Below, piece after piece: positions 1-8,286 of a stretch of DNA of 64,000 nucleotides. The notes under the pieces are model-generated. The model saw only the letters and a program-made list of their open reading frames with translations. It was not told where the DNA came from and did no database searches. The stretch is from Devosia sp. Lineage in GTDB: Bacteria > Pseudomonadota > Alphaproteobacteria > Rhizobiales > Devosiaceae. The number at the start of each line of letters is the position of its first letter. The first letter of the stretch is position 1. Position numbers and translations under genes: made by a program. The stretch spans positions 1 to 64,000 of the forward strand of contig NZ_JACZKG010000052.1 of NCBI RefSeq assembly GCF_014860165.1, in the 5' to 3' direction.

Positions 1-18
1 CCTTGATCCCTCCCCACA
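1..18. repeat. Truncated copy of palindromic repeat A
   Basis: The first 18 bases match the reverse complement of the GGAGGGATCAAGG arm found near 1285 and 4820. The copy is cut by the window edge. The remaining bases to 133 hold only the leader and ribosome binding site (ggagagcc) of the next gene. Confidence 0.5.
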
Positions 19-133
19 GACGACTGCCCAACCGGCGGGCAGCTGCTTCCGTCTGAAGCTGTCAGCAGCCTTGCTGCCAAGAACTGTCAGCTGCCCTGGC
101 GCATTGTCTCTCCAACGATAACGGAGAGCCGCC

Positions 134-1252
134 ATGCCTACTCCCTTCACCATCGCCATCCCGGATGCCGAGATCGCCGATCTCAAGGCCCGTCTCGCCG
201 CGACCCGCCTGCCACGCAGCGTCGAGGGCGCCGGCTGGAGTGACGGCATCGAAGCCGGTTTCCTGCAGAGCTTCGTGGACTATTGGGGCAACCGCTATGA
301 CTGGCGCGCTGCCGAGGCGCGGCTCAATGGCTTTGCCCAGTTCACCGAGGTCATCGACGGCGAGACCGTGCATTTTGTGCAGGCGAAAGGCCAGGGAACC
401 ACCAATGTTCCGCTCCTTGTCGCCAATGGCTGGCCGTCCAATTTCGTCGAACTGCTGCCGCTCGTTCCGCTCCTGACGCAGCCGGTCGATGGCGTCGCTT
501 TCGACGTGATCATCCCTTCGCTGCCCGGCTATGGCTTTTCGGGCCAGCCGACCCGACCCGGCATGAACCTGACAAGGGTGGCGCCGCTCTGGGCCGAGCT
601 GATGACAAAGCTGGGCTATGACAGATTTCTCGTTTCAGGCTCGGATATGGGCGCCGGCGCGGTGATGGCGTTGGTACGCGATTTTCCCGAGCGGCTGATC
701 GGCGCGCATTACATCAACGTGTATTTCGGCTTCCCCAAGCCCAGCGACCCGACGCAAGAGGAACAGGCCTATTTCGACCGCCTCAACTACTGGCAGTTTG
801 CCGAGGGCGCCTATGCGATGATCCAGGCCACCAAGCCAGCCACCCTCGCGGTTGGCCTCAACGATTCCCCGGCCGGTCTCGCCGCCTGGATTCTCGAGAA
901 GTTCCGGACCTGGAGCGACAATGGCGGCGATGTCACCAATGCGTTCGATCTTGAAGACCTGGCGACGATCATCTCGATCTACTGGTTCACCCAGACGATC
1001 GGCAGCTCCGTGCGGCTCTACAAGGAGGCCTTTGCCGATAGCGAGCTGCCCAAGAAGCCGGCCCGGCACACGGTTCCGCATGCCATTCTCCTGCCGCAGG
1101 CGGATAATCCGGCGCCGCGCGCCTGGGGCGAGCGGAATCTGTGGAATATCGTGCGCTGGACCGAACTGAGCCATGGCGGCCATTTTCCGGCGCTCGAAAT
1201 CCCCGAGACGGTGGCCCATGACATTCGTGCCTTCCATGGCCAGATTTCGTGA
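134..1252 (+). CDS. Epoxide hydrolase-like alpha/beta hydrolase
   Basis: A 372-aa protein with the N-terminal epoxide-hydrolase (EHN) region at about residues 3-110 followed by an alpha/beta-hydrolase core. The nucleophile elbow is GSDMG with Asp171, as expected for epoxide hydrolases that form an alkyl-enzyme ester. The C-terminal HGGHF stretch probably supplies the catalytic His. The usual HGWP oxyanion motif reads NGWP (residues 98-101), so the first His is Asn. The probable role is hydration of epoxides or a related ester/halide hydrolysis; the substrate cannot be told. The start is supported by ggagagcc 4 nt upstream of the ATG. It stands alone, 213 bp before the WYL regulator. Confidence 0.85.
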   Translation: MPTPFTIAIPDAEIADLKARLAATRLPRSVEGAGWSDGIEAGFLQSFVDYWGNRYDWRAAEARLNGFAQFTEVIDGETVHFVQAKGQGTTNVPLLVANGWPSNFVELLPLVPLLTQPVDGVAFDVIIPSLPGYGFSGQPTRPGMNLTRVAPLWAELMTKLGYDRFLVSGSDMGAGAVMALVRDFPERLIGAHYINVYFGFPKPSDPTQEEQAYFDRLNYWQFAEGAYAMIQATKPATLAVGLNDSPAGLAAWILEKFRTWSDNGGDVTNAFDLEDLATIISIYWFTQTIGSSVRLYKEAFADSELPKKPARHTVPHAILLPQADNPAPRAWGERNLWNIVRWTELSHGGHFPALEIPETVAHDIRAFHGQIS

Positions 1253-1260
1253 GCTTGCAG

Positions 1261-1340
1261 TCGACACCCTCCCCCTTGCGGGGAGGGATCAAGGGTGGGG
1301 GGCGTTTGGCCCGGATATCGGGACTCTCAACACAACCTCC
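1261..1340. repeat. Palindromic intergenic repeat A, copy 1
   Basis: Begins TCGACACCCTCCCCCTTG and folds on itself through CCTCCCC/GGGGAGG. The following 45 bases (ending near GTTTGGCCCGGATATCGGG) match, in inverted orientation, the sequence at about 4776-4850. It lies between two co-oriented genes. Confidence 0.7.
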
Positions 1341-1465
1341 CAACCTCCCCCGTCGAGGGCGAGGTGCCGCGCGGTGGTTGCGGCGGCGTCGGGTAGAGCC
1401 ACGGATGGCACCCTTGGCGTCGCCAGCAGAATCTGGCATCAAGTCCTCCCAGAGGAGAACAAAGC

Positions 1466-2185
1466 ATGGACAAGACCGAGCGTCTCTTTGCGGTCATGGA
1501 TGCGCTGCGCCGCCATCGCCGGCCGGTTACGGCGGCCGCAATGGCCGAGGAACAGGGCGTTTCGGTGCGGACGCTCTATCGCGACGTGCAAACCCTTATC
1601 GGGCTGGGGGCGCCGATCGATGGCGAAGCGGGGGTCGGCTACATGCTGAAGCCTGGCTTCTTCCTGCCGCCACTGATGTTCTCGCCCGAGGAGCTCGAGG
1701 CGCTGGTGCTGGGCGCGCGCTGGGTCGGCGCGCAGCCCGATGACGGGCTGGGCGCAGCCGCGAAAAATGCCCTGGCCAAGATCGCCACCGCGTCGCCCGA
1801 AGACCTGCGCGACCGCATCAACGATACCGGGCTCTGGCCGGTGGCGGTGTGGAGCGCCGAGTCACGGCGGCCCATGCCCATTCTGGGGCAGGTGCGCCAG
1901 GCGATGCGCACCGAAAAGGCGCTGCAGATTTCCTATGAGGACGAAGGCGGTAACGCCTCCCAACGTACCATCTGGCCGGTTCAGCTGGCCTATTACGAGG
2001 GCAAGCAGGTGATCGCCGCCTGGTGCTGCCTGCGCACGGCCTTCCGCAATTTCCGCACCGATCGCATTGTCGAGCTTGAAGTGACCGAGGATCGCTATGG
2101 CAAGCGCCGGGCCGTATTGGAGCGCGAGTGGCGCGACAGCTGGGAGACGGATCGACGCTGGCAGGGCGGGGCGGACCACCGCTGA
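1466..2185 (+). CDS. HTH/WYL-domain transcriptional regulator (YafY-like)
   Basis: A 239-aa protein. Residues 1-60 form a DeoR/HTH_11-type winged helix: the recognition region SVRTLYRDVQTL is followed by a GYML wing. A WYL-type ligand-sensing region occupies about residues 140-215, although the WYL tripeptide itself is not kept. Such proteins are usually ligand-responsive repressors or activators, often of a neighbouring gene. The co-oriented epoxide-hydrolase-like gene upstream is a possible target, but nothing in the sequence proves it. The start has a good ribosome binding site (agaggagaac). The ligand is unknown. Confidence 0.85.
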   Translation: MDKTERLFAVMDALRRHRRPVTAAAMAEEQGVSVRTLYRDVQTLIGLGAPIDGEAGVGYMLKPGFFLPPLMFSPEELEALVLGARWVGAQPDDGLGAAAKNALAKIATASPEDLRDRINDTGLWPVAVWSAESRRPMPILGQVRQAMRTEKALQISYEDEGGNASQRTIWPVQLAYYEGKQVIAAWCCLRTAFRNFRTDRIVELEVTEDRYGKRRAVLEREWRDSWETDRRWQGGADHR

Positions 2186-2187
2186 AC

Positions 2188-2457
2188 TCAGTCCCCGAGG
2201 ATATCCCTGATTCCGCGCCGCGCTGCCTTCAGCACGGCCGGATCGGTCCGGTAGAACCAGTTGCGGCCCTGCTTGTCGAGGGTCAGCAGGCCCGCCGTGC
2301 GCAGCACCTTGAGATGTTCCGATACGGTGGCCACAGCCAGGTTGGAGAGGTCGGCCAGCTCTCCCGCCGCGCGTGGCGCGTCGCGACAGGCGCGCAGGAA
2401 CAAGCGGCGATCGGGATGCGACAGTGCGCGCAGCACCTGGTCGAGGTCGATATCCAT
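2188..2457 (-). CDS. ArsR-family winged-helix regulator
   Basis: An 89-aa single-domain winged helix (ALSHPDRR at the N-terminus, ATVSEHLKVLR recognition helix, NWFYRTD wing). It lacks the ELCVCDL cysteine box of metal-sensing ArsR proteins, so it is probably not a metal sensor. The chosen ATG (MDIDLDQ) overlaps the stop of the upstream VOC gene by one base (TGATG), giving a coupled VOC-ArsR operon. It probably represses the shared promoter at the inverted repeat at 2830-2849. Confidence 0.85.
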   Translation of the reverse strand: MDIDLDQVLRALSHPDRRLFLRACRDAPRAAGELADLSNLAVATVSEHLKVLRTAGLLTLDKQGRNWFYRTDPAVLKAARRGIRDILGD

Positions 2458-2816
2458 CAAGCCTGGATCAATGTCAGCACATTGCCGGCTGGATCGGCGA
2501 TCTGGGCTTTCTTCACCCAACCATTGTCGGTCTTGGGCAGCACGACGCTGCCACCTTCGCGCACGGCCAGGTCGAGCGCACTATCCAGGTCGACCACGAC
2601 CACGCCGAAGGTCAGCGACGGCGTGGGCGTCTCGACTATAGCCCCGTTGGGACTGCCTTCGGGCGTCGCCACCATGGCATAGCCGGGACCTTGCGGCGCG
2701 ACCTCCCAGCCAAAGAGGCTGGTATAGAAGTGCCGCAGCGGCGCCAGCTCGGGACCGGCAATGTCGAAATGGCCGAAGCCATTGATCTGGTGAGGTTTAC
2801 GCTGTGGATGGCCCAT
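2457..2816 (-). CDS. VOC-family (glyoxalase/bleomycin-resistance fold) protein
   Basis: A 119-aa protein of vicinal-oxygen-chelate fold: starts MGHPQRKPHQ, with FDIAG, LRHFYTSLFGW and a C-terminal IADPAGNVLTL strand. The start is chosen for its ggagag ribosome binding site; an upstream in-frame ATG at 2861 would run through the operator. It is co-transcribed with the ArsR gene through a 1-base overlap. The substrate is unknown. VOC-ArsR pairs often handle small reactive metabolites or antibiotics (family knowledge). Confidence 0.8.
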   Translation of the reverse strand: MGHPQRKPHQINGFGHFDIAGPELAPLRHFYTSLFGWEVAPQGPGYAMVATPEGSPNGAIVETPTPSLTFGVVVVDLDSALDLAVREGGSVVLPKTDNGWVKKAQIADPAGNVLTLIQA

Positions 2817-2827
2817 CGCTGCTCTCC

Positions 2828-2867
2828 ATATTTCGGGTATGGTCGAAATGTCATGCAACATATTTCG
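2828..2867 (-). promoter_or_regulatory. Probable ArsR operator
   Basis: A perfect inverted repeat ATTTCG-N8-CGAAAT lies at 2830-2849, and a further ATATTTCG copy at 2860-2867. It sits just upstream of the ribosome binding site of the VOC-ArsR operon, where a repressor would block transcription. Confidence 0.5.
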
Positions 2868-2892
2868 CCTTTTCCCGAACTGTCAAGCCGCC

Positions 2893-4302
2893 TTATCCCA
2901 TCCGCGCATAGAGGCTCTCCGGCCGCACATTGTCATCGAGCCGGAAGCGATGATCGGCCGGCGGATGCGCCCGTTGCCCGCATTCCATCCTTGGACAGAT
3001 GCGGCAGCCCACCCCGATCGGCACCACCTGGCTTTCCCCGGTCAGATCCATGCCATCGGAATAGATAAGCTCCTTGGCATGGTGGATCGAGCAGCCCAGC
3101 CCGATCGACAGGTAGCGGCGCGGCGCGTTGTAGCGGTGATCGCCCTTGGCAATGGCGCGGGCGATGCAGAAGTAACGCTGCCCGTCGGGCATCTGGCTGA
3201 GCTGGATGTTGATCCGCTCGGGGCTCAGGAAGGCCGAATAGATGTTCCAGCGCGGGCAGGCCCCCGAATGACGCGGGATGTGAATGCCCGAGAGTGAAAA
3301 GCGCTTGCTGATATTGCCGGCAATGTCGGTGCGCACCAGATGCAGCGGAATGCCCGAGGCGCCCTTGCGCTGCAGCGTGGTCATGCGGTGGCAGACCTGC
3401 TCGAAGCTGGCGCCGAAGCGCCGGCCGATGCGCTCGATATCGTAGCGATAGTCGCGGCAGGCGCGCAGGAACGGCTCATAGGGCATGACCAGTGCCGCAG
3501 CGAAATAGGCCGAGAGCACATTGCGGGCGAGGGCCGGCGCGTCGCCGTCGGGCAAGGCCGAATCGGCGATGATGGCGTCGATCTCGCCGCCCGCGGCCAG
3601 TTGCCCCAGCTGGTGGGCCACCAGGAACAAAGCCGATTCGGCCGGCAGGATATCGGACACCAGCAGGTGCTGGCGCCGCTGGTCGAGCTGGCGGGCAATG
3701 CCCTGGGGCAGGGAGGCCAGGCGCATCTCGACGCCGAAGACGTTGAACAGGTAGGTACGCAGCCCATAGTCGAAATTGTCGCCGCTATGGTCGATATCGG
3801 CGCGAATGCGCTCGGCCGCGGCTTCCAGCGAGGGAAAATGGTTGGCGTTTTCCTGGAGGAAATCGGAAATGGCGTCGGTGGCGAGGTGGAACGGCTCGGC
3901 TTCGCCTGACCCCACCGGCTGCGGACCGGACTTGGCCACAAGCCGGTAGCGATCATAGAGCTTGAGGATCGCGCGGGCGGCGGCAGGATTGGCGTGGGCC
4001 AGGTCGCGGATTTCAAGATTGGTCACGTCGCTATCGGCGAAGATGTCGTCGCCGAAGGCCTCCATCAGGTCACCGAGCAGGCGCCCCTCGTCGCTGTCGA
4101 CCAATTCGCCCGGTTCGACGCCAAAATAGCCGGCAATGGAAAACAGCAAAGGCACCGTCACCTTGCGGCGGTTATGCTCGATGAGATTGAGATAGCTGGC
4201 GGAAATCCCCAGCGCCGTGGCGAGATCGGCCTGGGCCAGCTTCTTGCCGCGCCGCAAGCGCTTGATGCGTCCGCCGATCTGCATTTCCGCAGCGTCGTTC
4301 AT
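2893..4302 (-). CDS. ScfR/RamB-type XRE regulator of short-chain fatty-acyl metabolism
   Basis: A 469-aa protein. An N-terminal XRE helix-turn-helix occupies about residues 10-65 (RIKRLRRGKKLAQADLA, SASYLNLIEHN). An ImmA/IrrE-like middle follows, then the C-terminal DUF2083-type region with ICPRMEC and conserved SIGLGCSIHHA. This architecture is that of RamB/ScfR regulators, which control acetate, propionate and glyoxylate genes. It is divergent from a 75-aa gene and the glyoxylate-shunt gene aceA, which fits that role. Four CTTTACA repeats in the divergent gap are candidate binding sites. Confidence 0.8.
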   Translation of the reverse strand: MNDAAEMQIGGRIKRLRRGKKLAQADLATALGISASYLNLIEHNRRKVTVPLLFSIAGYFGVEPGELVDSDEGRLLGDLMEAFGDDIFADSDVTNLEIRDLAHANPAAARAILKLYDRYRLVAKSGPQPVGSGEAEPFHLATDAISDFLQENANHFPSLEAAAERIRADIDHSGDNFDYGLRTYLFNVFGVEMRLASLPQGIARQLDQRRQHLLVSDILPAESALFLVAHQLGQLAAGGEIDAIIADSALPDGDAPALARNVLSAYFAAALVMPYEPFLRACRDYRYDIERIGRRFGASFEQVCHRMTTLQRKGASGIPLHLVRTDIAGNISKRFSLSGIHIPRHSGACPRWNIYSAFLSPERINIQLSQMPDGQRYFCIARAIAKGDHRYNAPRRYLSIGLGCSIHHAKELIYSDGMDLTGESQVVPIGVGCRICPRMECGQRAHPPADHRFRLDDNVRPESLYARMG

Positions 4303-4330
4303 CGTATCCTCCCCGGTGTTTCTTGACAGA

Positions 4331-4431
4331 CTTTACAGCTTTGCCGCCGAAACTTGACCAGCGCTTTACAGCTTTACAGGCCCTTTGACCCATTCTTCTT
4401 GCATCCAACCCCGTTTTGTCAAATCTTTACA
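4331..4431. promoter_or_regulatory. CTTTACA repeat cluster, candidate ScfR operator
   Basis: CTTTACAGCTTT occurs twice (4331-4342 and 4364-4375). A third CTTTACAG at 4372 overlaps the second, and CTTTACAT lies at 4425. All are in the same orientation in the gap between the XRE regulator and the 75-aa gene. Confidence 0.5.
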
Positions 4432-4455
4432 TCAACGAGATGAGGAGACTTTCGG

Positions 4456-4683
4456 ATGAGCCCTGCCATCAGCGAACGCGAAGAATACCTGACCATAATC
4501 GCCCCCACGGCGAGTGAAGCCATGGCGCAGTTCAAGGCCCGGGGCCTGGACACGATGGGCTATGCCATTGCCGGCAAGATCGGCCGCCACCAGTTTTCGC
4601 TGGTGGGCGGGGAGGGCAGCACGGAGCTCTTCTCCGGCAACGGCATGATCGCCGCCACCTTCAGCCGGAAGGTGATGGGGTGA
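4456..4683 (+). CDS. Small conserved-looking hypothetical protein (75 aa)
   Basis: A 75-aa soluble protein with no signal peptide or membrane segment, preceded by a good ribosome binding site (gatgaggaga). It begins MSPAISEREEYLTII, has a helix around ASEAMAQFKARG and a glycine-rich C-terminal half (VGGEGSTELFSGNG). I do not recognise the family. Its place between the ScfR-type regulator and aceA, and its start just after the CTTTACA repeats, suggest it shares the regulation of isocitrate lyase. Confidence 0.7.
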   Translation: MSPAISEREEYLTIIAPTASEAMAQFKARGLDTMGYAIAGKIGRHQFSLVGGEGSTELFSGNGMIAATFSRKVMG

Positions 4684-4704
4684 TCTAGTCAACTCCACCT
4701 GGCC

Positions 4705-4850
4705 CACCCTCCCCCTTGTGGGGAGGGACGCGAGATAGGACTTAGCCCTTCGTTAAGTCCGTACATCGAGCAGGGCGGGGGTGCGAGAGCCCCAATATCG
4801 CGGCCAAACAACCCCCGCCCTGATCCCTCCCACAAGGGGGAGGGTGTCGA
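4705..4850. repeat. Palindromic repeat A, two inverted copies
   Basis: The left copy at 4705-4728 (CACCCTCCCCCTTGTGGGG...) and the right copy at about 4776-4850, ending in GGGAGGGTGTCGA, face each other. The right copy is the reverse complement of the copy at 1261-1340 over about 75 bases with scattered differences. The spacer carries no gene. Confidence 0.7.
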
Positions 4851-4876
4851 CTGAGACATCGAAGCCATCCCATTGC

Positions 4877-4886
4877 TTCACGTGAA
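4877..4886. promoter_or_regulatory. parS-like site 1 (TTCACGTGAA)
   Basis: The 16-mer TGCTTCACGTGAATCA (4874-4889) matches the bacterial parS consensus TGTTTCACGTGAAACA at 14 of 16 positions. GAATC (CcrM site) overlaps the right arm. It lies between repeat A and aceA. Confidence 0.55.
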
Positions 4887-4944
4887 TCACTGAATCCGCC
4901 GTTCCACCGGACCGGCGAAGCCATGTCCCGAGGAGGAGACAAGA

Positions 4945-6228
4945 ATGCTCGACAAGCCACATTTCCCGACGCCCGATTACGCGCCCGATCGCTGGCGCAA
5001 TATCGCCCGCACCTATAGCCAGACCGATGTGGCGCGCCTTTCGGGTTCCCTGCCGATCCGCCATACCCTGGCGGAGAACGGCGCCAAGCGGCTGTGGGAA
5101 CTCCTCCACACCGAGGATTTCGTGCCAACCCTGGGCACGTTCACCGGCAACCAGGCGGTGCAGCAGGTCAAGGCCGGGCTCAAGGCCATTTATCTGAGCG
5201 GCTGGCAGGTGGCGGCCGATGCCAATAGTTCGGGCAACATGTATCCCGACCAGAGCCTTTACCCGGTCGACAGCGTCCCCAGCGTGGTCAAGCGCATCAA
5301 CAAGGCGCTGCAGCGCGCCGACCAGATCCAGACCATGGAACAGGCCGAAGGCATTGCCACGACCGATCTCGATTTCTTCGTGCCCATCATAGCCGATGCC
5401 GAAGCCGGCTTTGGCGGTTCCCTCAACGCCTTCGAGCTGATGAAGGCCATGATCGAGGCCGGCGCCGCGGCGGTGCATTTCGAGGATCAGCTCGCCTCCG
5501 AGAAGAAATGCGGCCATCTGGGCGGCAAGGTGCTGGTGCCGACCAGCCAGTTCATCCGCACGCTCAATGCCGCCCGGTTGGCCGCCGACGTCATGGGCGT
5601 GCCCACGCTGATCATGGCGCGGACCGATGCGGAAGCGGCGCGGCTGATCACCTCGGATATCGATCCCTATGACGCGCCCTTCGTTACTGACGAGCGGACG
5701 CCGGAGGGCTTTTACAAGCTCAAGGGCGGCATCGACGCGGCTATTGCCCGCGGCATCGCCTATGCGCCCTATGCCGACCTCATCTGGTGCGAGACATCAA
5801 AGCCGGATCTGGCCGAGGCCAGGAAGTTCGCCGAGGCGGTGCGCAAGGTGCATCCGGAGCAGATGCTGGCCTATAATTGCTCGCCCAGCTTCAACTGGGC
5901 CAAGCATATGGACGAGGCTGCCATGGCCAGCTTCCAGCGCGAAATTGCCGCCATGGGCTACAAGTACCAGTTCATCACGCTGGCGGGCTTCCACAATCTC
6001 AGCCTCACCACGTTCGAACTGGCCCGGGCCTATAAGGAAGACGGCATGGCAGGCTATTCGCGGCTGCAGCAGGCCGAGTTTGCCGCCGAGGCGCACGGCT
6101 TTTCGGCGGTCCGGCACCAGCGCGAAGTGGGCACCAGCTATTTCGACGCGGTCTCGATGGCGGTGAGCGAAGGCAAGAGCGCCACCACCGCCATGGGCGA
6201 GAGCACCGAGACGGCGCAGTTCCACTGA
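4945..6228 (+). CDS. aceA: Isocitrate lyase
   Basis: A 427-aa protein with full-length match to bacterial isocitrate lyase, which cleaves isocitrate to glyoxylate and succinate in the glyoxylate shunt. The active-site signature KKCGH is at residues 187-191, with catalytic Cys189. [19 protein letters not shown]-like ([10 protein letters not shown]) and NCSPSFNW motifs are all present. The start has a strong ribosome binding site (gaggaggag). The ScfR/RamB-type regulator 640 bp upstream is its likely controller. No malate synthase is seen in the window. Confidence 0.97.
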   Translation: MLDKPHFPTPDYAPDRWRNIARTYSQTDVARLSGSLPIRHTLAENGAKRLWELLHTEDFVPTLGTFTGNQAVQQVKAGLKAIYLSGWQVAADANSSGNMYPDQSLYPVDSVPSVVKRINKALQRADQIQTMEQAEGIATTDLDFFVPIIADAEAGFGGSLNAFELMKAMIEAGAAAVHFEDQLASEKKCGHLGGKVLVPTSQFIRTLNAARLAADVMGVPTLIMARTDAEAARLITSDIDPYDAPFVTDERTPEGFYKLKGGIDAAIARGIAYAPYADLIWCETSKPDLAEARKFAEAVRKVHPEQMLAYNCSPSFNWAKHMDEAAMASFQREIAAMGYKYQFITLAGFHNLSLTTFELARAYKEDGMAGYSRLQQAEFAAEAHGFSAVRHQREVGTSYFDAVSMAVSEGKSATTAMGESTETAQFH

Positions 6229-6237
6229 GGCGTAGCC

Positions 6238-6366
6238 ACCTCTCCCTTTGGGGGAGAGGTGGCGCCAAACCGACGGGTGAGGGGGCCTTATTACCAGTCT
6301 GGCGAAGGGGAAGGCCCCCTCACCCGACCCGAAGACGGGTCGACCTCTCCCCCAAGGGAGAGGTGG
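6238..6366. repeat. Long inverted repeat B between convergent genes
   Basis: The left arm at about 6240-6289 (CTCTCCCTTTGGGGGAGAGG then GGGTGAGGGGGCCTT) and the right arm at 6310-6366 (AAGGCCCCCTCACCC then CTCTCCCCCAAGGGAGAG) are inverted. Each arm also folds on itself. The element fills the gap between aceA and the convergent CSD-DUF1294 gene and may act as a bidirectional terminator. Confidence 0.75.
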
Positions 6367-6372
6367 GGAAGC

Positions 6373-7011
6373 CTACCCGGACACCCAGCCGAACAGCGCC
6401 CCCAGCCAGCCGAAGGCCAAAGCCGCCAGGCCCAGCGTATGCAGCAGGGCGATGCCCCAGGTGGTGGCGACGAAGCGGGGCTTGACCGTCTTGTGCCGGT
6501 AGACCTCCTGCGCAGCCAGGCCGCCGATAATGCCGAAGCACAGATCGACAACGTGGAGATTGGTCTCGCTGACCCGGTATTTGCCGGTCAGGGCATAGAG
6601 CTTGTCGAAACGGTAGAGCAGCGCCGAGCCTGCGCCCATGGCGGCATAGAGCAGGCCGATCCATTGCGGCGCCCGATCGGTGCCGATGGCCCACAGAATC
6701 AGCAGCGTCATCAGGGTGGCCGCCGCCGTGCGCAGGCCGAGCTTGTAGCGCGACACCCCGGTTGCGGGGCGCTTGACCTCGCGCAGCGTTGCAGGGCGTG
6801 GCGTGGGGTTGGTGCTGGCGATGGTTACATCCACGGCCGAAAGCCGCCCCTTGCGGCCGGTTGTGGTGGCGAATTCGAGACTATCCCCCAGCCGCGGCCG
6901 TGCGCCGGCTATGCTGGAAATGTGGACATAGTAATCCCGCCCCGTGTCATCCCGCACGAAGCCATAACCGCCCTTGTTGTTCCACTGGATCAGTTCACCC
7001 GATCGACGCAT
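6373..7011 (-). CDS. Cold-shock domain / DUF1294 membrane protein
   Basis: A 212-aa fusion. Residues 1-65 are a cold-shock nucleic-acid-binding domain (KGGYGFVRDD resembles RNP1, YYVHISSI resembles RNP2). A basic linker follows, then DUF1294 with about four hydrophobic segments (LMTLLILWAIG, IGLLYAAMGAGSALLY, VVDLCFGIIGGLAAQ, IALLHTLGLAALAFGWLGA). It is probably an inner-membrane protein with an RNA/DNA-binding domain on the cytoplasmic side. The physiological role of the family is not known. Confidence 0.85.
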   Translation of the reverse strand: MRRSGELIQWNNKGGYGFVRDDTGRDYYVHISSIAGARPRLGDSLEFATTTGRKGRLSAVDVTIASTNPTPRPATLREVKRPATGVSRYKLGLRTAAATLMTLLILWAIGTDRAPQWIGLLYAAMGAGSALLYRFDKLYALTGKYRVSETNLHVVDLCFGIIGGLAAQEVYRHKTVKPRFVATTWGIALLHTLGLAALAFGWLGALFGWVSG

Positions 7012-7147
7012 CGTTCATCCGCTGACACCTCACCATGACCAATATGAGGCAGTGGTTAAGCAGATATGACGGGGCCAACAAATGGTTGATCGTCAATCGA
7101 CGATGGTGTTAACCTGACGGCCTGCTGAACAGATCATTGCTGCTGCC

Positions 7148-8266
7148 ATGTCTGAATCCGCGAAGCGTTTTGTTCTCGGCCAGTTGCAACGGACCGGGGT
7201 CGTACTCAACGGCCCCAATCCGTGGGATCCGCAGGTCCATAATGACCGGCTATGGGCCCGCCTGCTGCGCGATGGTACGCTCGGGCTGGGCGAAAGCTAC
7301 ATGGAAGGCTGGTGGGACGCCGAGGCGCTCGACCAGTTCCTGTTCCGCCTGGTCGATGCCAGCATTCAGGATGCCTTTCCCAAGGACCTTGCCGTCATGT
7401 GGAGTCTGGCCCGCGGCCGGCTGCTCAACCTGCAGCGCCTGCGCGTGACCGAGGTGGGCGAGAAGCACTACGATATCGGCAACGATCTCTATGCCGCCAT
7501 GCTCGATCGCCGCATGGTCTATTCCTGCGGCTACTGGCAGGGCGCCGACAGCCTTGAGGCAGCGCAGGAGGCCAAGCTCGACCTGGTCTGCCGCAAGCTG
7601 GACCTGAAGCCGGGCATGCATGTCCTCGATATCGGGTCGGGCTGGGGCGGTTTCCTGCACTTTGCCGCCGAGCGCTATGGCGTGTCCGGCGTCGGCGTCA
7701 CGGTCAGCAAGGAGCAGGCTGCACTGGCCAATGAACGCACAGCAGGCCTCCCCGTCGAAACGCGGCTGCTCGACTACCAGGCGCTGGAGGGGCAGTTCGA
7801 CCGGATCATCTCGATCGGCATGTTCGAACATGTCGGCTACAAGAACTATCGCGCCTATTTCGAGAAGGCGGCAAGCCTGCTCAAGCCCGACGGGCTGATG
7901 CTGCTGCATACCATTGGCGGCCACACCTCGACCACACATGGCGATCCGTGGAGCGAAAAATACATCTTCCCCAATGGCATGCTGCCCTCGATTGCGCAGA
8001 TCGGCAAAGCCATTGAGGGGCTCTTCGTGATGGAGGACTGGCACAATTTCGGCGCCGACTACGACCGGACCCTGATGGCCTGGCGGGACCGGTTCGACGC
8101 GGCCTGGCCGGCGCTGGCGGGCGAAAAATATGACGAGCGGTTCAGGCGCATGTGGCGCTACTATCTCAGCAGCTTTGCCGCCGTGTTCCGCGCCCGCCAT
8201 CTCAGCCTGTGGCAGATCGTGCTGTCGCCCCGTGGCGTGCCCGGCGGCTATGCCAGCCTCCGCTGA
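7148..8266 (+). CDS. cfa: Cyclopropane-fatty-acyl-phospholipid synthase
   Basis: A 372-aa SAM-dependent enzyme that adds a methylene bridge to cis double bonds of membrane phospholipid acyl chains. The SAM-binding motif VLDIGSGWGG is at residues 159-168. The catalytic-region motifs YSCGYW (Cys127), GMFEHVG and the C-terminal NFGADYDRTL are present. The length is close to the E. coli enzyme. It is transcribed alone from a divergent gap shared with the CSD-DUF1294 gene. Confidence 0.93.
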   Translation: MSESAKRFVLGQLQRTGVVLNGPNPWDPQVHNDRLWARLLRDGTLGLGESYMEGWWDAEALDQFLFRLVDASIQDAFPKDLAVMWSLARGRLLNLQRLRVTEVGEKHYDIGNDLYAAMLDRRMVYSCGYWQGADSLEAAQEAKLDLVCRKLDLKPGMHVLDIGSGWGGFLHFAAERYGVSGVGVTVSKEQAALANERTAGLPVETRLLDYQALEGQFDRIISIGMFEHVGYKNYRAYFEKAASLLKPDGLMLLHTIGGHTSTTHGDPWSEKYIFPNGMLPSIAQIGKAIEGLFVMEDWHNFGADYDRTLMAWRDRFDAAWPALAGEKYDERFRRMWRYYLSSFAAVFRARHLSLWQIVLSPRGVPGGYASLR

Positions 8267-8272
8267 GGCGGA

Positions 8273-8282
8273 TTCACGTGAA
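8273..8282. promoter_or_regulatory. parS-like site 2 (TTCACGTGAA)
   Basis: GGATTCACGTGAAACA (8270-8285) matches the parS consensus at 14 of 16 positions. GATTC overlaps the left arm. It starts 6 bases after the cfa stop. Confidence 0.6.
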
Positions 8283-8286
8283 ACAC

